Shown here piece by piece: positions 1 to 12,360 of a DNA stretch of 64,000 bases; within the stretch, counting starts at the first letter, position 1, and each line of letters begins with the position of its first letter. Origin of the DNA: Ephemerocybe angulata (Eukaryota; Basidiomycota; Agaricomycetes; Agaricales; Psathyrellaceae). The notes beneath the pieces were generated by a model. The model was not told the DNA's origin and ran no database searches. It saw only the letters and a list, made by a program, of their open reading frames with translations. Made by a program: the position numbers and the translations under genes. The stretch covers positions 372,001 through 436,000 of the forward strand of contig JAACJK010000221.1 in NCBI GenBank assembly GCA_013368325.1. Reading direction: 5' to 3'.

Positions 1-2317
1 AAATTGAAAGGTGCTATCGAAGCAGGAATTTGCTGCATTGAGGCTGAATGGCGGTGGTTTCAGGCAATTCCGAGTGGTGACCAATCGCTAGCGGTGATGC
101 CAATTATCTGGCATTCCGTTGGAGCTCTTTGCTTATCACATTACACGGACGAGAAAGGCGGTGGTCGAGCCTCATTGGTAACGCGACTACTATGGTCAGT
201 TTATACCTTTTACTAGTCGATAACGTTTCAAGGAGTGTGTTGTCCTGTGATGTTAGAAGGTGGCAATCCGATAATGACTGACCGTCACTCGGAGTGATCT
301 CTCATGGTACTCAAGACCACCGCTTTACTGAAGGCATGAGTATTTGGGATCGAACGAGGTCGTGCGGTAGATCTATAATGCATATTTGATGCATATGGGC
401 CCGGATATTGGCGTCGATATTATACTCGTCGCGCCTTCTCATCGTTGTGGTAGCGCTGGACTGAGGGAGACACATGTAGAGCCCTGACCTCACCCCGACC
501 TCGGATTTTCTATACAGCACGCAGGGGTCAGGACTCAATAGAAGACGCCCAAAAAAGAGGGGACCAAAGTAAGCCTGCTCGTAGATCAGAATCAGAACTT
601 CTCGCGAATTCTCGAATGACAATGGCGGTCGGGCACTATGGTAGAGATAAGGGCCCGGAAGCTCAGATATGGAGTCTGTATACATAGTTTCTCCGTCATG
701 GGACTTCCTCAGGTTTAGCTTTAGTACCCAGGAAGAGACAGATGGACAAAGCAAGTCCAGGGTGGTGGCGCCTGTTTCGTGCGCTGCGCAGTTACCGAGT
801 CCGACATACCATTGGAAAAGCTATTTCAGTAAGCCGCAGAGAATAGACAGAATCTGTGGAGTGACTTCTCGAAGATGAAGGTAAACGGACAGTGGGGAAG
901 GAAGTCCGTTGGAGCGAGCTTAACAGGTTGATGGAGTCAGGTGGGGTGGATTCAATTTCCAGGTCAGGCCAACAATGGTAGGTAGGTGAGCAGTGCAGTG
1001 CTCTAAGAGCTAGCGTGCAAGCATGCCATCCTATAGAGAGTATTATTCTGCCTGCTCCAATGGCTACATAACTTACTTAGAAGGTCTAGTGCCCAGTGTA
1101 ACCGTTGCCTACAGCCTAAGAAGCGATTAGAAGCGAACGCAAGGAAGCAAGCGCAGATAGAGAGGCATACCTGAATGTAGATCACGGACTCTCATAGGCT
1201 TTGAGGCTATACTCACTACCTTTCTCTGAACAGCTAATCGATGCGATGTATGTACGCTACCCTATGCTTAGTGTAGGTGGTCAGGCCAGCCCTCATTGTC
1301 ACCCGAGTGTAGCAGCTGCCGCATGTACATGTCTTTCAGGAGCTTATCGTGAACAGTTTTCGGAATGACAAGTGGGGCGCATTGACTCCACTTGCATCCC
1401 AAAAGCCGACCCTTCCCGTCGCTGGTAAGTATATCTCTCCAGGTTCTGGTAGCTTCCAATTTCGGCATCAATCCCTCAGACTCTAGATGTCGACTTCTAG
1501 AGCAGAAAATGTGCGTCATTCGCCGAGAGACTTCCGCCGATTGCCCTCCATCTAGTGATGAAGTTTGAAAGTGGTTAAACGGGAATTCTCTGGCTTTGAT
1601 GATGGGTACCCGGTCTTCGGCTATAGATGGGCGCTAATCTGAAATCGGGCGCTAAATTGCTGCAGCAGACGACGCAGATTTATGCACCGACCTGACCGTC
1701 AAATAAATTGGGATCCATCTATACCATGCATGGTCAATCATGCGCGGCAAACAAGACGATGCTGTTTAGCCTTACGATGTAAGGGACAACTATACTAGTA
1801 CGACATCGGAAGCCCGCCGCATGCTGGTATACGCATCAATTCAAGCAAAGTATTAGAGAGGCACTACGTAGGCCAGGGATTTAGAGATCGTTCAGCCTCC
1901 AATGGGTTCCTTGCACCTTCACAGAGCGGAATAAGTAAAACACATTTGGTATTCCGAGCTGGCAATAAATCATGATCCATGACTTACTTGAGCCAATCTT
2001 CACCGTGACAAGTAGCGTTTTCCAGCTCAAGCCGGATCTTTGGTATATTTCCATAGATATGTTCGACGCCAGCACCATGCAATCCCCAGCAGAAGTAGGA
2101 TGAACCCCAAAGCAACAAGTCGCCAGAACGGAGTTCCGGATCCAGCCATCGTCTTCATCCATCGTGACTGATCCTAACGGGTGAACTCGCATTCATCAGT
2201 GGCAGACAAATATTGTGGCGGATGCATGAGATATACAGTTACAGGTACTGAAAGAAAGTACATCGACGTCAATTCCAAACTGAGCGTTGAGCAGAATTGT
2301 CGCTAAGAGAAACTACG
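1..2317. other. Gene-poor left end
   Basis: I find no gene I can defend here. Reading frames on both strands are short, lack splice-consistent continuations and show no motif I recognise. One curiosity is a 40-codon frame on the minus strand (2149 down to 2027) that encodes a hydrophobic stretch (RLVALGFILLLLGIAWCW) followed by basic residues. It could be a membrane-spanning exon of a decayed gene, or chance. Confidence 0.4.
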
Positions 2318-3184
2318 CTACATGATCTGAACCCGCACATCAGGGTACTTCCTCTTGTGTGCTCGCCGCCTTGTGATAAGCAGCGTGATTATGGCTGTTA
2401 GGACTGCAGTCAAAAGGAAAATTCCCACAAGCATACCCCCCAGCGCACCCTTCGAAACCACCACTTCATTTGAGCCCACGGCGGACGCAGCCCCCACAGA
2501 AGAACCCGTGCTTGGTGCCCCCGTACTAGTGGTAGGCTGACAGACCAACGCTGAAGGTACAGAACTCGCCACGAGAAGCTTCTGCGGTGCCCGTAAGTTC
2601 CCCCAGCTCGTGGTGTACGCGCTCTGCGGCATAAGCACGACTGGCTCCCAGTCCCTATCATCGAACTCTGGCTGCTCCCACCCTTCCTTGAACAGTTTCT
2701 TCGTCTTCCACGTTTGGTCCTGGCCCGTGAACAACCAATGTGATGTTCCGTCTGAGAAAGATATCCTCGCTGCTACCCTGAGGCCAGCCGCGTTTGCAGC
2801 GATGGTATTCTCGTCCCCATTGATCGCCCGAATTGCGAAGACCGTTGTGTCGCTCGATAGCGGAAAGGTGAAAACGAAAGGAACGTCCCAGAGCTCGCTG
2901 GAGCCCGGCGCCTGCAGCAGTATTCCGTTGATATAAAGAGCGTAGTAGTTATCGACAGTGGCGATCATCGTGGCGGTAATTGGAACTTTAGTCGGATTCG
3001 TATTCGTCCACGTCTTCCTGAACGCCCGTTGCTCGTTCGCGGGCGCTTGGGGCGCAGTGAGGCCGCCTTCAGCGATCCATACCCAGGACGAGTTCTTGAT
3101 GAAAACATCATAGACACCCCCCGATGCCAGCTCAGAGGATGGGACAACCTTTTCTTCAAGCGGGAGGAAAGTACGGCGCGACAT
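2318..3184 (-). CDS. Membrane-anchored galactose-binding-like (lectin-like) protein, copy 1
   Basis: Single-exon gene of 288 aa. Residues about 30-200 look like a galactose-binding jelly-roll module of the kind found in fungal carbohydrate-binding proteins: an RAFRKTW strand, a YALYINGILL strand, WDVPFVFTFPL, SDGTSHWLFTGQD and a closing EQPEFDDRDWEPV. A Ser/Thr-rich linker (about 218-240) leads to one transmembrane helix (about 247-270, GMLVGIFLLTAVLTAIITLL) and a basic tail (ITRRRAHKRKYP). No N-terminal signal peptide is visible from this ATG, which is odd for a cell-surface lectin; either the true start lies in an upstream exon or the helix acts as a signal anchor. A close paralogue lies 1.6 kb away on the same strand at 4830-5672. 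Ligand and role are unknown; the fold assignment is from pattern only. Confidence 0.6.
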   Translation of the reverse strand: MSRRTFLPLEEKVVPSSELASGGVYDVFIKNSSWVWIAEGGLTAPQAPANEQRAFRKTWTNTNPTKVPITATMIATVDNYYALYINGILLQAPGSSELWDVPFVFTFPLSSDTTVFAIRAINGDENTIAANAAGLRVAARISFSDGTSHWLFTGQDQTWKTKKLFKEGWEQPEFDDRDWEPVVLMPQSAYTTSWGNLRAPQKLLVASSVPSALVCQPTTSTGAPSTGSSVGAASAVGSNEVVVSKGALGGMLVGIFLLTAVLTAIITLLITRRRAHKRKYPDVRVQIM

Positions 3185-4829
3185 CCTCTTTCAGGGGGAG
3201 ATTTGTGGCTGCAAGAACCCTGATAAGCTTTGGTGTGGTAGGGATAATATATATGGCCTGAGGGACGTACCTGGGAGAATAGTGAGGGTTAAAGCACGGA
3301 AAAGGGGATCCTGAATGGTCAGTGGAGCCTTTTCTACAAGACCTGTTATAACGTTGGCATGGCTTCGAGATTCAAGGTAAGGGCTTCACGGACTGAGATT
3401 TGTTCTTCCTGGACAATTTGAAAAAGTGGAAAGGTTTGTACTCCTGGACCCCTGCAAAAACAGTCCCTAAAAGGAAATCTCCTTCCTAATAAGTAGTTAT
3501 TTGATCGCATTGGGGGTGAGCGTACTGGGCGTGCTTGGGTGCGCGCCTTGTGCGCGTCGTTGTGCGTCTTGTGGGCGCATTGGGCGCGTCCTTGGGCGTC
3601 TTGTCAGCGTTTTTGTGAGCGTATTGGGTGTTTTGTGCACGTCCCTACGCGTGGTCGCAAATCACAGAGTGGCCCAGTTGCTTGATACGCCAAGTCTAGA
3701 CCGAGCCAACGTATGTACACTAAGGCGTATCGCCTACATAGGCCAAAAAACTTACAATATGAATATAAACTTGACATGTACCTCTCCTAGGAAAGGTGGC
3801 CGTGGAGGCAAGGACGCCTTGCCTGGTAAGTCGTGGTCCCGCTCCCTCTTTATACGGTGCTCCCATGAATCGTCTGATGTCATGCGAGCGTATAGAGGTG
3901 GATAAAGATCAGTTGAGAAAGCATCAGGATTAAAAAGGATAGTGGAATATGCTTCACCCGGGGACATCGGATTCAAGTGGGCTCAGCCTAGATTTGGACT
4001 CATGCCTATTCGGCGACTCAGTGGTGAACGAAAAGGGAAACCTCCCAATTCAATCCCAATTCATAGTACTGATTCATTGGCCATAATACAAGCAAAAGTA
4101 CTTACCAAACCTATACTTCAGGTGACTTAGGGAGATTCATGTTGGGCTGATGTGTGTTCATAAGGAACAGATGCCAAATCGGATGTGAGCCCAAGCGCCC
4201 CGTTTCGGGTGAAGGTCGATACAGGGTTACCATTGTCGGGGATTTTGCAATTAGCTAGGGGTAGATGGAAGTGTCCAGGGATGCCCAGAGGGCCATACTT
4301 TTCTATATGTCATACTGTTGCTATCCATCAGCAGCATTGCCCATTGAACAGACAGATCAGTGACATAGCCACTGGGCGCCTAAAGTGTCTTGCTGAATAA
4401 TTGGTGCCAAGGCCAAACGAACGAGGATACGATGTCGTGGGATCCATGAGTCGGATGCGCGGATCGCAGATGCCCAATGTATGTGCAAAAAATAAGTTGG
4501 AAAGAAGCACATACAGTAAGATAGATGTCCATGTTACGGGTCTCCAACTGAGGCAAGTCTCGGTTTCTGGAACAGGTACTGCCTACAAGGAAATGGAACC
4601 ATTGGTAGTCAGCGCCGAGAACGGGGGATACACACCAGGGTTTGAAGCTTACCTTGTCCATCCTCTACTCACCGTCACCCTTGACTCCCTGTGGAGGCTC
4701 TCGTAAGACCTTGTCAGCCCTCAACCCTTTTTCCAAGTCCCCGAAAATAATTAGCGCCCCCATAGCCCAGCATACATTCGTCATCCTCGACCTCCCATAC
4801 AACATCCCTCACTTGCCCCCCAGGCTGCA
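3185..4829. other. Spacer between the two lectin-like copies
   Basis: Apart from the low-complexity tract at 3505-3660 I see no coding sequence or mobile element. The part next to 3184 should contain the promoter of copy 1. Confidence 0.4.
3505..3660. repeat. GT/GC-rich low-complexity tract
   Basis: An imperfect run of TTGGGCGT, GTGCGC and TTGTGCG-like words, strongly enriched in G, T and C on the plus strand, forms an irregular repeat between the two lectin-like copies. It gives an open but compositionally biased frame on the plus strand that I do not treat as a gene. Confidence 0.45.
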
Positions 4830-5672
4830 TCATATCACATGAACCTGCACACCCGAATACTTGCGCCGCCGCGTAAAAAACAACGTCGTCAACACAGTAA
4901 GGAGCACAGTCCCGATAATAACTCCTGCAAGCAGCCCCCCAAACGCCCCCTTCGAAAATACCACTTCCCCCACATACCCTCCCGTCGCAGCCCCCGAAGC
5001 CAACCCACCGCCAGGCACCGCAGTAGCCTGACACGCCGCCTGCGAAGGTATCGAGCTCGCCACCAAAAGCCTCTGCGGCGGCCCCAGGTTCCCCCAAGGC
5101 ACAGTCGCACTTGGTGGCATAACAATGGCAGGCTGCCAGTCCCGGTCATCGTACCCGGGCTGCTCCCACCCCTCCTCAAAGAGCTTCTATGTCAACCACG
5201 ACTGGTCCTGTCCCGTAAACACCCACTGCGTCGATCCGTCCGCGAACCCAATCCGCACCGTCATCCTGAAGGCAGCTGCGTTCGCGTTGTCGCTGTTTAC
5301 GTCCCCGTTGACCGGTCGGATTGCGAAGACCGTTTCGTCGCCCGACAGCGGGATGGTGTAGGTGATAGGGACCTCCCATGCCTCGCGGAGGTCCAGCGCG
5401 TGTAGCAGGATCCCGTTGACGTGGAGAACATAGTAGTTTTCCACGGAAAGGATAATGGTGGCGGTGATTGGAACTTTGCTCGGATTCGTATTCGTGAAGG
5501 TCTTCCTGAATGCCCGCTGCTCGTTCGCCGGTGCGTCTGGTACTGTGAAGCCGCTTTCCGTTATCCAGACCCATGACCAGTTTTTGTTGAAGTCGTCGTA
5601 GACACCGCCCGCCGCCAGCTCGGCGCCGGGGACGGGCTTGTCTTCGAGTGGGAGGAAAGTCAGGCGTGACAT
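4830..5672 (-). pseudogene. Lectin-like copy 2, interrupted by an in-frame TAG
   Basis: A 281-codon frame parallel to the gene at 2318-3184: the start MSRLTFLPLEDK matches MSRRTFLPLEEK, followed by the same RAFRKTF and YYVLHVNGILL strands and FTGQDQSW. A TAG at 5187-5189 then stops it after 161 codons. The frame continues without a shift beyond the stop (KLFEEGWEQPGYDDRDW, then a transmembrane helix and RRRKYSGVQVHVI). In copy 1 the aligned codon is a lysine within WKTKKLF, so a single AAG to TAG change explains it. Everything downstream still looks constrained. It may be a very young pseudogene, a gene now making a soluble form without its membrane anchor, or a readthrough gene; the sequence alone does not decide. 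Confidence 0.7.
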
Positions 5673-6001
5673 TGTGTTGGGGGATCAGGAGGTGAAGCAG
5701 TGGACGGATGTCCAAAATATCGGACAGAAGGTCAAGCAGGACCAAGTCGGTTTATGGGAATGGTCAGGTTGAAGCGTACTTGGGTGCATGAATTCCCCAC
5801 ATCACGTTCCCCGTTGACGGTCAGCAGTCGTATGTCGTTGACTTCTTCGGGCTTAGAGGGCTCATCGTATCTGACGCGCGTGCTTGGGCTATCTCTTATT
5901 CTTTCGACGGACTCTCGTTTAGCTCCTATCATGAGTGAATTTTCTTAATTTCGTCAAGATTTACCTGACATTCAATGGACGATAGATTTTAGACAATTCG
6001 T
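5673..6001. other. Spacer upstream of lectin-like copy 2 and downstream of sphingomyelinase
   Basis: Nothing recognisable; it should hold the promoter of the copy-2 lectin-like gene and the 3' end of the sphingomyelinase transcript. Confidence 0.4.
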
Positions 6002-8648
6002 CTACTGAGTCGCGGCCTCCCGCTCCGCTTCCGCGACAATGGCTTCGATCTCTGCCCTCAACTCATCAAAATCAATATCATCCTAGGTTTGTGACAACTA
6101 TCAGTTCGACCCCAGATTAAGAACACGGAAGAAGCCCACCTTCTTTCCAACCAATTCATGGAACACATGACCGATACCCACACTCTCACACCCAGTCGCA
6201 CCGGGTTCCGCCCCATCTACCTCAATCCCGTCGGCCCTCCGACGGAAGCTGAGTCCTGGGGACGTTTTGGACTGCCGTAAAGTTAATTAAGTCTAGATCT
6301 TTCACTTTGAGATGAGAACAGTCACTCACGCAGCTGTTATCCACGCTCAAAGCCCTAATGTCGCAGATAGTGTCCGTCTTGCACTGATCATCTGCGCAAA
6401 CAATGGGGTTAACACCCTGACCACCTCCCATCCTCAGGCCTTGGTAAACGTCGAAGGCCGTCTGGTTCTTCTCAAACGCTTCGGTCACGCGGTGCCAGAA
6501 GGCGGGGTTCAAAGGGGTCGTGGCTGGGTGTGCAGGAGTGACCATGGGGCTGTAGAGAGCGCGGGCGGAGTATGTCAAGTCCCATTTCGCTGAAAGTTGA
6601 AGGAATGAGAACAGGGAAATCGGGTTCAAGGAAACAACCGACGTGTAGTGTGGAAGTTGGGGGCGTCAATGTCAGCTCTGTAAATCTTGGCGTCCATAAT
6701 TTCGTAGGTATCGGGGTCAACGTCGTAGATCTTGTATCCGGGGTTGTTGCCTATCCGCCGACGTACAGTTAGCTCTCATCTTTCAAGATTACAGTGGTGT
6801 TAGCTGACGGACTTCGGGGAGTGATAGCAGGGGCAACCCAAGCCACGCTGACTGCATTCTCGGCGACGCGCTTCTTGTAATCAGAGTACGAAATGGCAAA
6901 TTGGTCCTGGTGACTATGCCCGTAGAACTGCCCAGCGATGGTTGCCTTATAACGGTTCACAACTTGATCAAAGTAATTGGACTGTAAATCGCACATCGGA
7001 GTTAGCATTCTGCAGATTCATGGGCTGAATAGAACTGCGTACCTGGTCGTGAAGCGTATCTCCGCGGTTGGGCGGCATATGGCCGATGATCCAAACCCTC
7101 TCGCCTGCATCCTCAGCAGCCTGGAGCTCTCGTACCGCAAACTCGATTATGCCATTGGGGTCGGGCTGTTGGTTGTCACTGTCGTATAGCCAGAAGCTTG
7201 ACGAGGTCAATAAACCGTTTTCCGGGCAGATGCAGGGGAAGGGCACACTTCGACTTGTACCAGTACACAGTATTGAGTGAGATGATCCTGGGAGTAAGGG
7301 ACGCCTTGTGAATGGTGCTCTTGGACTTCTTTACGTTAAGGACAACCTACTTCAAGTTTGAATTGGGGACTTTGAGCGCATAGCTCCCAGAGAGCTTGGC
7401 AGCTTGCTGTGCAGCGCTTGCGCCAATCGAGGGCTGGAAGCCAAAGATCGTTATAAAGAGGGGTACTGTTAAGCGCGGAACAACAAACCTGCCATCCCTT
7501 GCTCACGGCATCGAAGACCCACTGCATGTTGGTCTTTGTCGTGGTGTTCCTCGTGAAAGCGTTCGTAGGCGCCGACTCGCTAGAATGGGCCGACAATATT
7601 AAGTGATGGGAGACGAGATAGGTCGAGGTAGTACTTACTGATTTCCCAGCGCAGGGTAAACCTTGACTTGCGGGATGGAAGTCATTTCTTGAGTGAACAA
7701 ATCGATATCCTTCGTAACCTCACTGTGAAAACGAATACCACAGTCAGTATGAACACCCGCCTGTCGATGATGCTTACTCTTGAGTTACGAGCCAAACCGC
7801 GGCTACCGAGACCATTCGCGTCAACGACTTCCCCCCATTACCGGCCAAAGTTGCTCACCTTCAACGATATCTCCAGTAAAGATAGAGAACTTGTTGTTGG
7901 CTCCGATACTGTTCAAAAGATTCTGAGTAAGAGAAGGAGGTGTGTCACAGTTCCTCATTCCGTTGGGCTTGGCGGGTGTTTGGACCGGTTTGCCAGCCTG
8001 GTCAGCATATTTCCTGCAACACACAGGCTTCGTGCACGCCGCGTCGGCGCCAACCTACAAAATAGTTGACGCGATAGTATAAAAGCAACTGAGTTGACAT
8101 ACAGTGTATTCCCGATCGATATGCACATCGCTAAAATGCACGACTTGGAACGGCGGGTTCCTCCCCGCAACGACTGGCGTCACTGTAGTTGGGGCAGCTT
8201 TAGGGAAAGGGACCTTGTACGTGTTCACATCTGGCGCTTGGCACAGGCCGAGAAGAGCGTTGCAAAGTTTCGTCGCCGTTTGTCCGAGTGGATTGATGTG
8301 CCGGAGGTCATGGGCAATGATGGGAGCCTGCATTCCAACTGCACCATCGCAGACGTCGTTGTCAACGACCTGGATCAGTGGAGGTGTTGTCAATCATGAA
8401 TGAGTTTCAAGAAGAATGGGAGATCCACAAACCTTCGCAGCTTTGCAGACCGCTACGAACGTCTTGGTGAACGGTTTGTCGCCTAGCACGGCGAGGGCCT
8501 TGAGGGGAACGAACAGGGCATGGCATGTCGCGCACGTCGCCGCGTTCTTGATCGCGTCGAGGATGTCATCTACCAGGCTTGCATTGGCTACGGATATCGC
8601 AGCCAAGGCGAGAGTCAGGTAGATGTAGAGAGTCTGGAAGGCACGCAT
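6002..8648 (-). CDS. Secreted acid sphingomyelinase-like phosphodiesterase (14 exons)
   Basis: Exons, from the 5' end: 8648-8433, 8369-8103, 8054-7859, 7802-7778, 7722-7639, 7579-7489, 7433-7351, 7287-7255, 7196-7043, 6981-6813, 6750-6643, 6589-6330, 6271-6140, 6082-6002. All phases agree, giving 632 aa. An N-terminal signal peptide (about 1-23) is followed by a saposin-B domain with paired cysteines (CATC, VC, DVC, LC..LC) and then a calcineurin-like metallophosphatase domain. Its metal-binding motifs are SDVH (D153, H155), GD (D223), GNHE (261-264, with the His codon split by an intron), IGHMPP and GHSH. The C-terminal domain is Cys-rich, as in the family. Members hydrolyse sphingomyelin or related phosphodiesters outside the cell or in the vacuole at acid pH using two zinc ions. 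All visible metal ligands are present, so the enzyme is probably active. The GNHE, WYNFWLYD and PKWDL segments only read correctly after splicing, which supports the junctions. The substrate in fungi is not fixed by sequence. Confidence 0.9.
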
Positions 8649-10192
8649 TGTCGAGACCTAGTGCCTCTCCCACTGCGAGCTCGAGGAAGAGAAGGAAGAC
8701 AAAAGAAGCACTCTTCGCCACGACATGGCTCCCATTAAATATACGCGCCAGAGCAGATGGTTACATCGACGCCGCCGCGGGTATGCAGAGAACAAGGAGC
8801 GTTCCAAGTGCTCGGCGACATGGGAAAGCCTGTCATTTCGCGCCCGTGAAGTCAGAAGAAATCAGAGCAGCCAGCAAAAATCCTAAAGGTAGAGGATTGG
8901 GGCTTCTCCTGGGTGCTCATCTGTGCTCATGTGTCCAGGGGGATCATGCGGGTGGGGTGAACGTTCGCCGCGCCAACAACCTTTCTTCCATATCACGAAG
9001 CGGATGGCCGAGCAAAGCTTGAGAAGGAAGACGCCAAACGGGGAGGTGGTATTGGAGGTAAGGATACTGCAAAGAGGGCGTCTTCTCCGGCTAAAGATAG
9101 GCGTTAAAGGATCCATAATCGGACACTGAGGTCATGCAGAAGCCATTATCCATGTGGGTCTTTGGCTGTCTTTGGCTGCCTTTGGGAATTTGTATCTTTA
9201 TCTTTCATGTGGCCGCCGAGCTGCTTTGAGCATCAGTCCGAGATCAGAGACAGGGATAGTAGGGGATAGTGTTAAGCAGAGTATCCATAAAGGTAATGTC
9301 CGTCAGATATCTGGGGTAGTCTGGGGTACCGTGGAGGAGGAGGAGGCGGAGGAGTCGGGACTCCGAGTCCGGTATTCAATTTCTCCAATGTTTGCCAAAG
9401 CACTTAGAACCAAGCAGCACAGCCGCATTGATGGGTGACCCAACAGGGCACCTTGGCCCCTATCTCTAAGGTATGTACCCCGATCCCTTCTCGTCAGGTT
9501 CTCGTCGCTCTTCTAGGTCTCTACACTCGCGATGAAGGCCCTTCTGGTGCTACTAGTGCAGGACCTATATCCCGCCACCGACTATTCAGCGTTATCTATT
9601 GATTTTCGAACGCACTGGATCGAAAGAATGTGCCTAAGATAGACACGCTGTGATTGGTTCTTGCTTGCCATGGATGTTCTAGCCGCGTCTGCGCGCTGTT
9701 TCAACCGACTCTTCTAAGTTCTCTTGTTCCTCTCTTCACCCATTGTTGCAGTTCGATCAAGCCTGGATTTACTAATGGTGCTACCCCATGCCGGCAAAGG
9801 GACACCACTGGGAATCTAGTGTTCTGGAGAATCATGCTGGTACAGATCAGGTGGTATATCGACGGAGGGCCGAGCCAGCCCAGGCCAAGTGCGATGGAGC
9901 CTAGCCAGCGGATGCACAACGACCAGCACCGCAACTTGATCCTATCTACTCTGCGCAATCCTCAATCGAGCACTAAGATGGTCTCTATTCCACGGAAAAG
10001 GGGTCCCATGCTCCCAGGCCGACGTCACCTGCTGGTCACCCACCCCGACCAGCGGCAACTTGCCCTGTTAAGTCAGCCCCCAACGAAACCTGTATATAAA
10101 GAAGCCTTTTGGAATATCTAGGATTCTCCAGAATCGAGACTTCTTGTGTCCTCTACCGCCCATACCCCTTACCTACAAACACCTCCTACACC
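8649..10192. other. Divergent intergenic region, sphingomyelinase / alcohol dehydrogenase
   Basis: The region lies between two divergent starts and should hold both promoters. An A+T-rich TATA-like stretch (minus strand TATATTTAA) lies near 8738-8746, about 95 bp before the sphingomyelinase ATG. No gene is supported in between, although a few open frames exist. Confidence 0.45.
10093..10100 (+). promoter_or_regulatory. TATA box of the alcohol dehydrogenase gene
   Basis: TATATAAA lies about 93 bp before the ATG and is followed by a pyrimidine-rich stretch (CTCTACCGCCCATACCCC) typical of transcription-start regions of strongly expressed fungal genes. Confidence 0.6.
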
Positions 10193-11487
10193 ATGGCACC
10201 TTCCATCCCCAAAGTGCAGAGGGCTGCCGTCATAGCCCAAACCGGCTCCAAAGTCCAGGTCAAGGACGACTTCCCCGTCAAGCAGCCTGAGGAACTCGCC
10301 CCCGGCGAATGCCTCGTTCGCCTACACTGCACCGGTGTCTGCCACACCGATCTCCACGCCGCCCTTGGCGACTGGCCCATTCCACCCAAAGTCCCCCTCG
10401 TCGGAGGGCACGAGGGTGTCGGCGAGGTCGTCGCTATTGGCAGGGACACCGCGGAGAGCCCGGTCAAGATCGGAGACCGAGTCGGCATCAAATGGATCGC
10501 GTACTCTTGCTTGAACTGCGAGCAGTGTCGCAAAGGCCTCGAACAGAGTGCGCTCTATCTTCGGTGTTATTTGTGGAGTGACTGGCGCTTATCTATGGCT
10601 CCCTTTAGACTGTGCAAAGGCCAAGCTCAGTGGATACACCACTGATGGAACTTTCCAACAATACGTCGTCTCATGGGTCAACTGCGTTACCCCCATCCCC
10701 GAAGGCATCGACAGTGAGGCCGCCGCCTCGGTCCTCTGTGCAGTACGTCTCCATTCATCCTTTTGCCAGTCTTTCAACCCAGTTTACCTTCCTCTATCAG
10801 GGTGTCACCGTCTACCGCGCGCTTAAGTACAGCCGCACCCTCCCTCACGACTGGGTCGTCCTCCCCGGTGCAGGCGGTGGCCTCGGCCATCTCGCCGTCC
10901 AGTACGCCAAATACATGGGCCTCCGCGTCATTGCCATCGACGGTGGCGAGGAGAAGCGCCAACTCTGCGAGAAGCTCGGCGCGGATGCCTGGATCGACTA
11001 CACCACCTGCAAGGACATTGTCGCCGAGGTTAAGCGTATCGCTGACGGCAAGGGTGCCCATGCGGCAGTCGTGACGACTGCGCACCCCAGTGGTTACACG
11101 CAGGCTGTAGACTATCTGAGAGAGGGAGGCTCGTTGATGGCTGTCGGTTTGCCGGCAAAGGCTGAGCTCAGTGCGAGCATCTTCTTCACTGTGTTCAAGG
11201 TGCGCTGGGATTCCTTCTGTTTTATGAGACTTGGTTCTAATTGTATGGCTAGAGCATCACGATCTCTGGCTCCTACGTCGGTAACCGACAAGACGCGATT
11301 GAGGCTGTTAACATTGCGGCTGCTGGGAAGGTCAAGGTGTACTATGCTGCTAAGCCGTTGAAGGAACTCGAGAGGTATGTTGTGACTCTGCCTTCTGTGA
11401 TGAACAGGTCAATTGATTCTCATTCGCAGTGTCTACGACGACCTTGCAAAGGGGAAGATTGCCGGCCGTATCATTCTGCAAATGTGA
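10193..11487 (+). CDS. Zinc-containing alcohol dehydrogenase (medium-chain, ADH1-like)
   Basis: Exons 10193-10547, 10609-10742, 10801-11199, 11253-11374 and 11430-11487 give 355 aa, close to the usual length of about 350 for fungal ADH1-type enzymes. It would interconvert alcohols and aldehydes with NAD(H) in the cytosol, typically ethanol and acetaldehyde. Catalytic zinc ligands are visible in CTGVCHTD (Cys) and GGHEGVGEV (His-Glu), and the structural zinc loop has four cysteines (CLNCEQCRKGLEQNC, the last completed by the exon 1/2 junction). The Rossmann motif GAGGGLGHLA binds the cofactor. The substrate-pocket segment DGTFQQYVVSWVN is as in yeast ADH1. The start has a good context (ACACCATGG) behind a TATA box. 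I see no lesion. Close family members are annotated as alcohol dehydrogenase or propanol-preferring dehydrogenase, so the exact substrate is inference. Confidence 0.93.
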
Positions 11488-11583
11488 AGTGGCCCTCTAG
11501 GCTTCTTGGATTGGCAATGGTCTGGGTTCAAAAGAAGAAGATCTGTATATATATTGTATTCTATCCGGCATTTGTATTCTAAC

Positions 11584-12256
11584 AGCAGTGTGCCCAATAC
11601 ACCTGTTACCGATACATGTACTTTGGCGTCCCACCCAACCAGCGAAGCCCAAGAATACCCCCCAACCAGGATACGTGGCACTGGCCGAGCTTGACGCATC
11701 TTGCCATCGACTGCACGCATTATCGAAATGGTTCTTACCCGTTTCTCCTTGACCATATCGACCTCGGCAAGTCAAACTCTCTACAAATATTCGAGGGAAA
11801 CATAGATTAGGGGAACGGAGATGGGGGGAATGGATTGACGGAACGGTTCATCGAGCGTATTTGGTCCATGACATCTCTCGAGCGTCTCGCTCTACGGTGT
11901 AACGAGAAACATGAGATGGTATACCCGCTCGCGCTTTTCAAATTGACTCCTAGAGTCACGACACTCGAGATAACATCTCTCCCTTGCACGACCAGTGCGA
12001 AGATAATATACTGCGACCTTGCGAACGTATTTGACCAGCTGACGGCCTCGCGAGTCATCCTCCCATGCTTGCACAAGGCTATCGACCTTGAACTGGCCTG
12101 TGGGTTCGCAGGCGAGCTCGAGACTTCTGCTCTGGCATTCGTAGAAAGTCGGACATCTCCAGACCAGACGCGTTTACAGCGGCTCGTGTTGCGTCTTACC
12201 CGCGGTTTACATCGCCGCTGGGTGATAACAGCGTTTACTAGACGGTTTTCAGATTA
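11584..12256 (+). pseudogene. Truncated F-box/LRR-like gene remnant (left arm of inverted duplication)
   Basis: Translation matches the C-terminal half of the F-box protein at 13998-15717 on the opposite strand: QDTWHWPSLTHLAIDC against QDTWHWPTLTHLSIDC, SYPFLLDHIDL, SSLERL-like and RVTTLEIT segments in the same order. It lacks the F-box and the first roughly 220 residues. It has an in-frame TAG at 11808-11810 at a site where the intact copy reads through, and it diverges into a frameshifted tail after VLRLTRG that ends at 12256. Recognisable homology begins about 100 bp after the alcohol dehydrogenase stop codon, so the duplication breakpoint probably lies there. Confidence 0.8.
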
Positions 12257-12360
12257 AAGTGGTCGGTTGTGAATGGATGATTTATATGGCTATAATGCTA
12301 TGGTATATATTACTACATGGTGGCTTCGTGAGGTCATGAAAACGAGGTGAAGATCTTCGC

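Noticed and set aside
311..754. 147-codon minus-strand frame near the left edge
   Set aside because: No recognisable motif, helix pattern or splice neighbours.
10763..11085. Open frames on both strands within the alcohol dehydrogenase
   Set aside because: Shadow frames of exon 3 of a well-supported gene.
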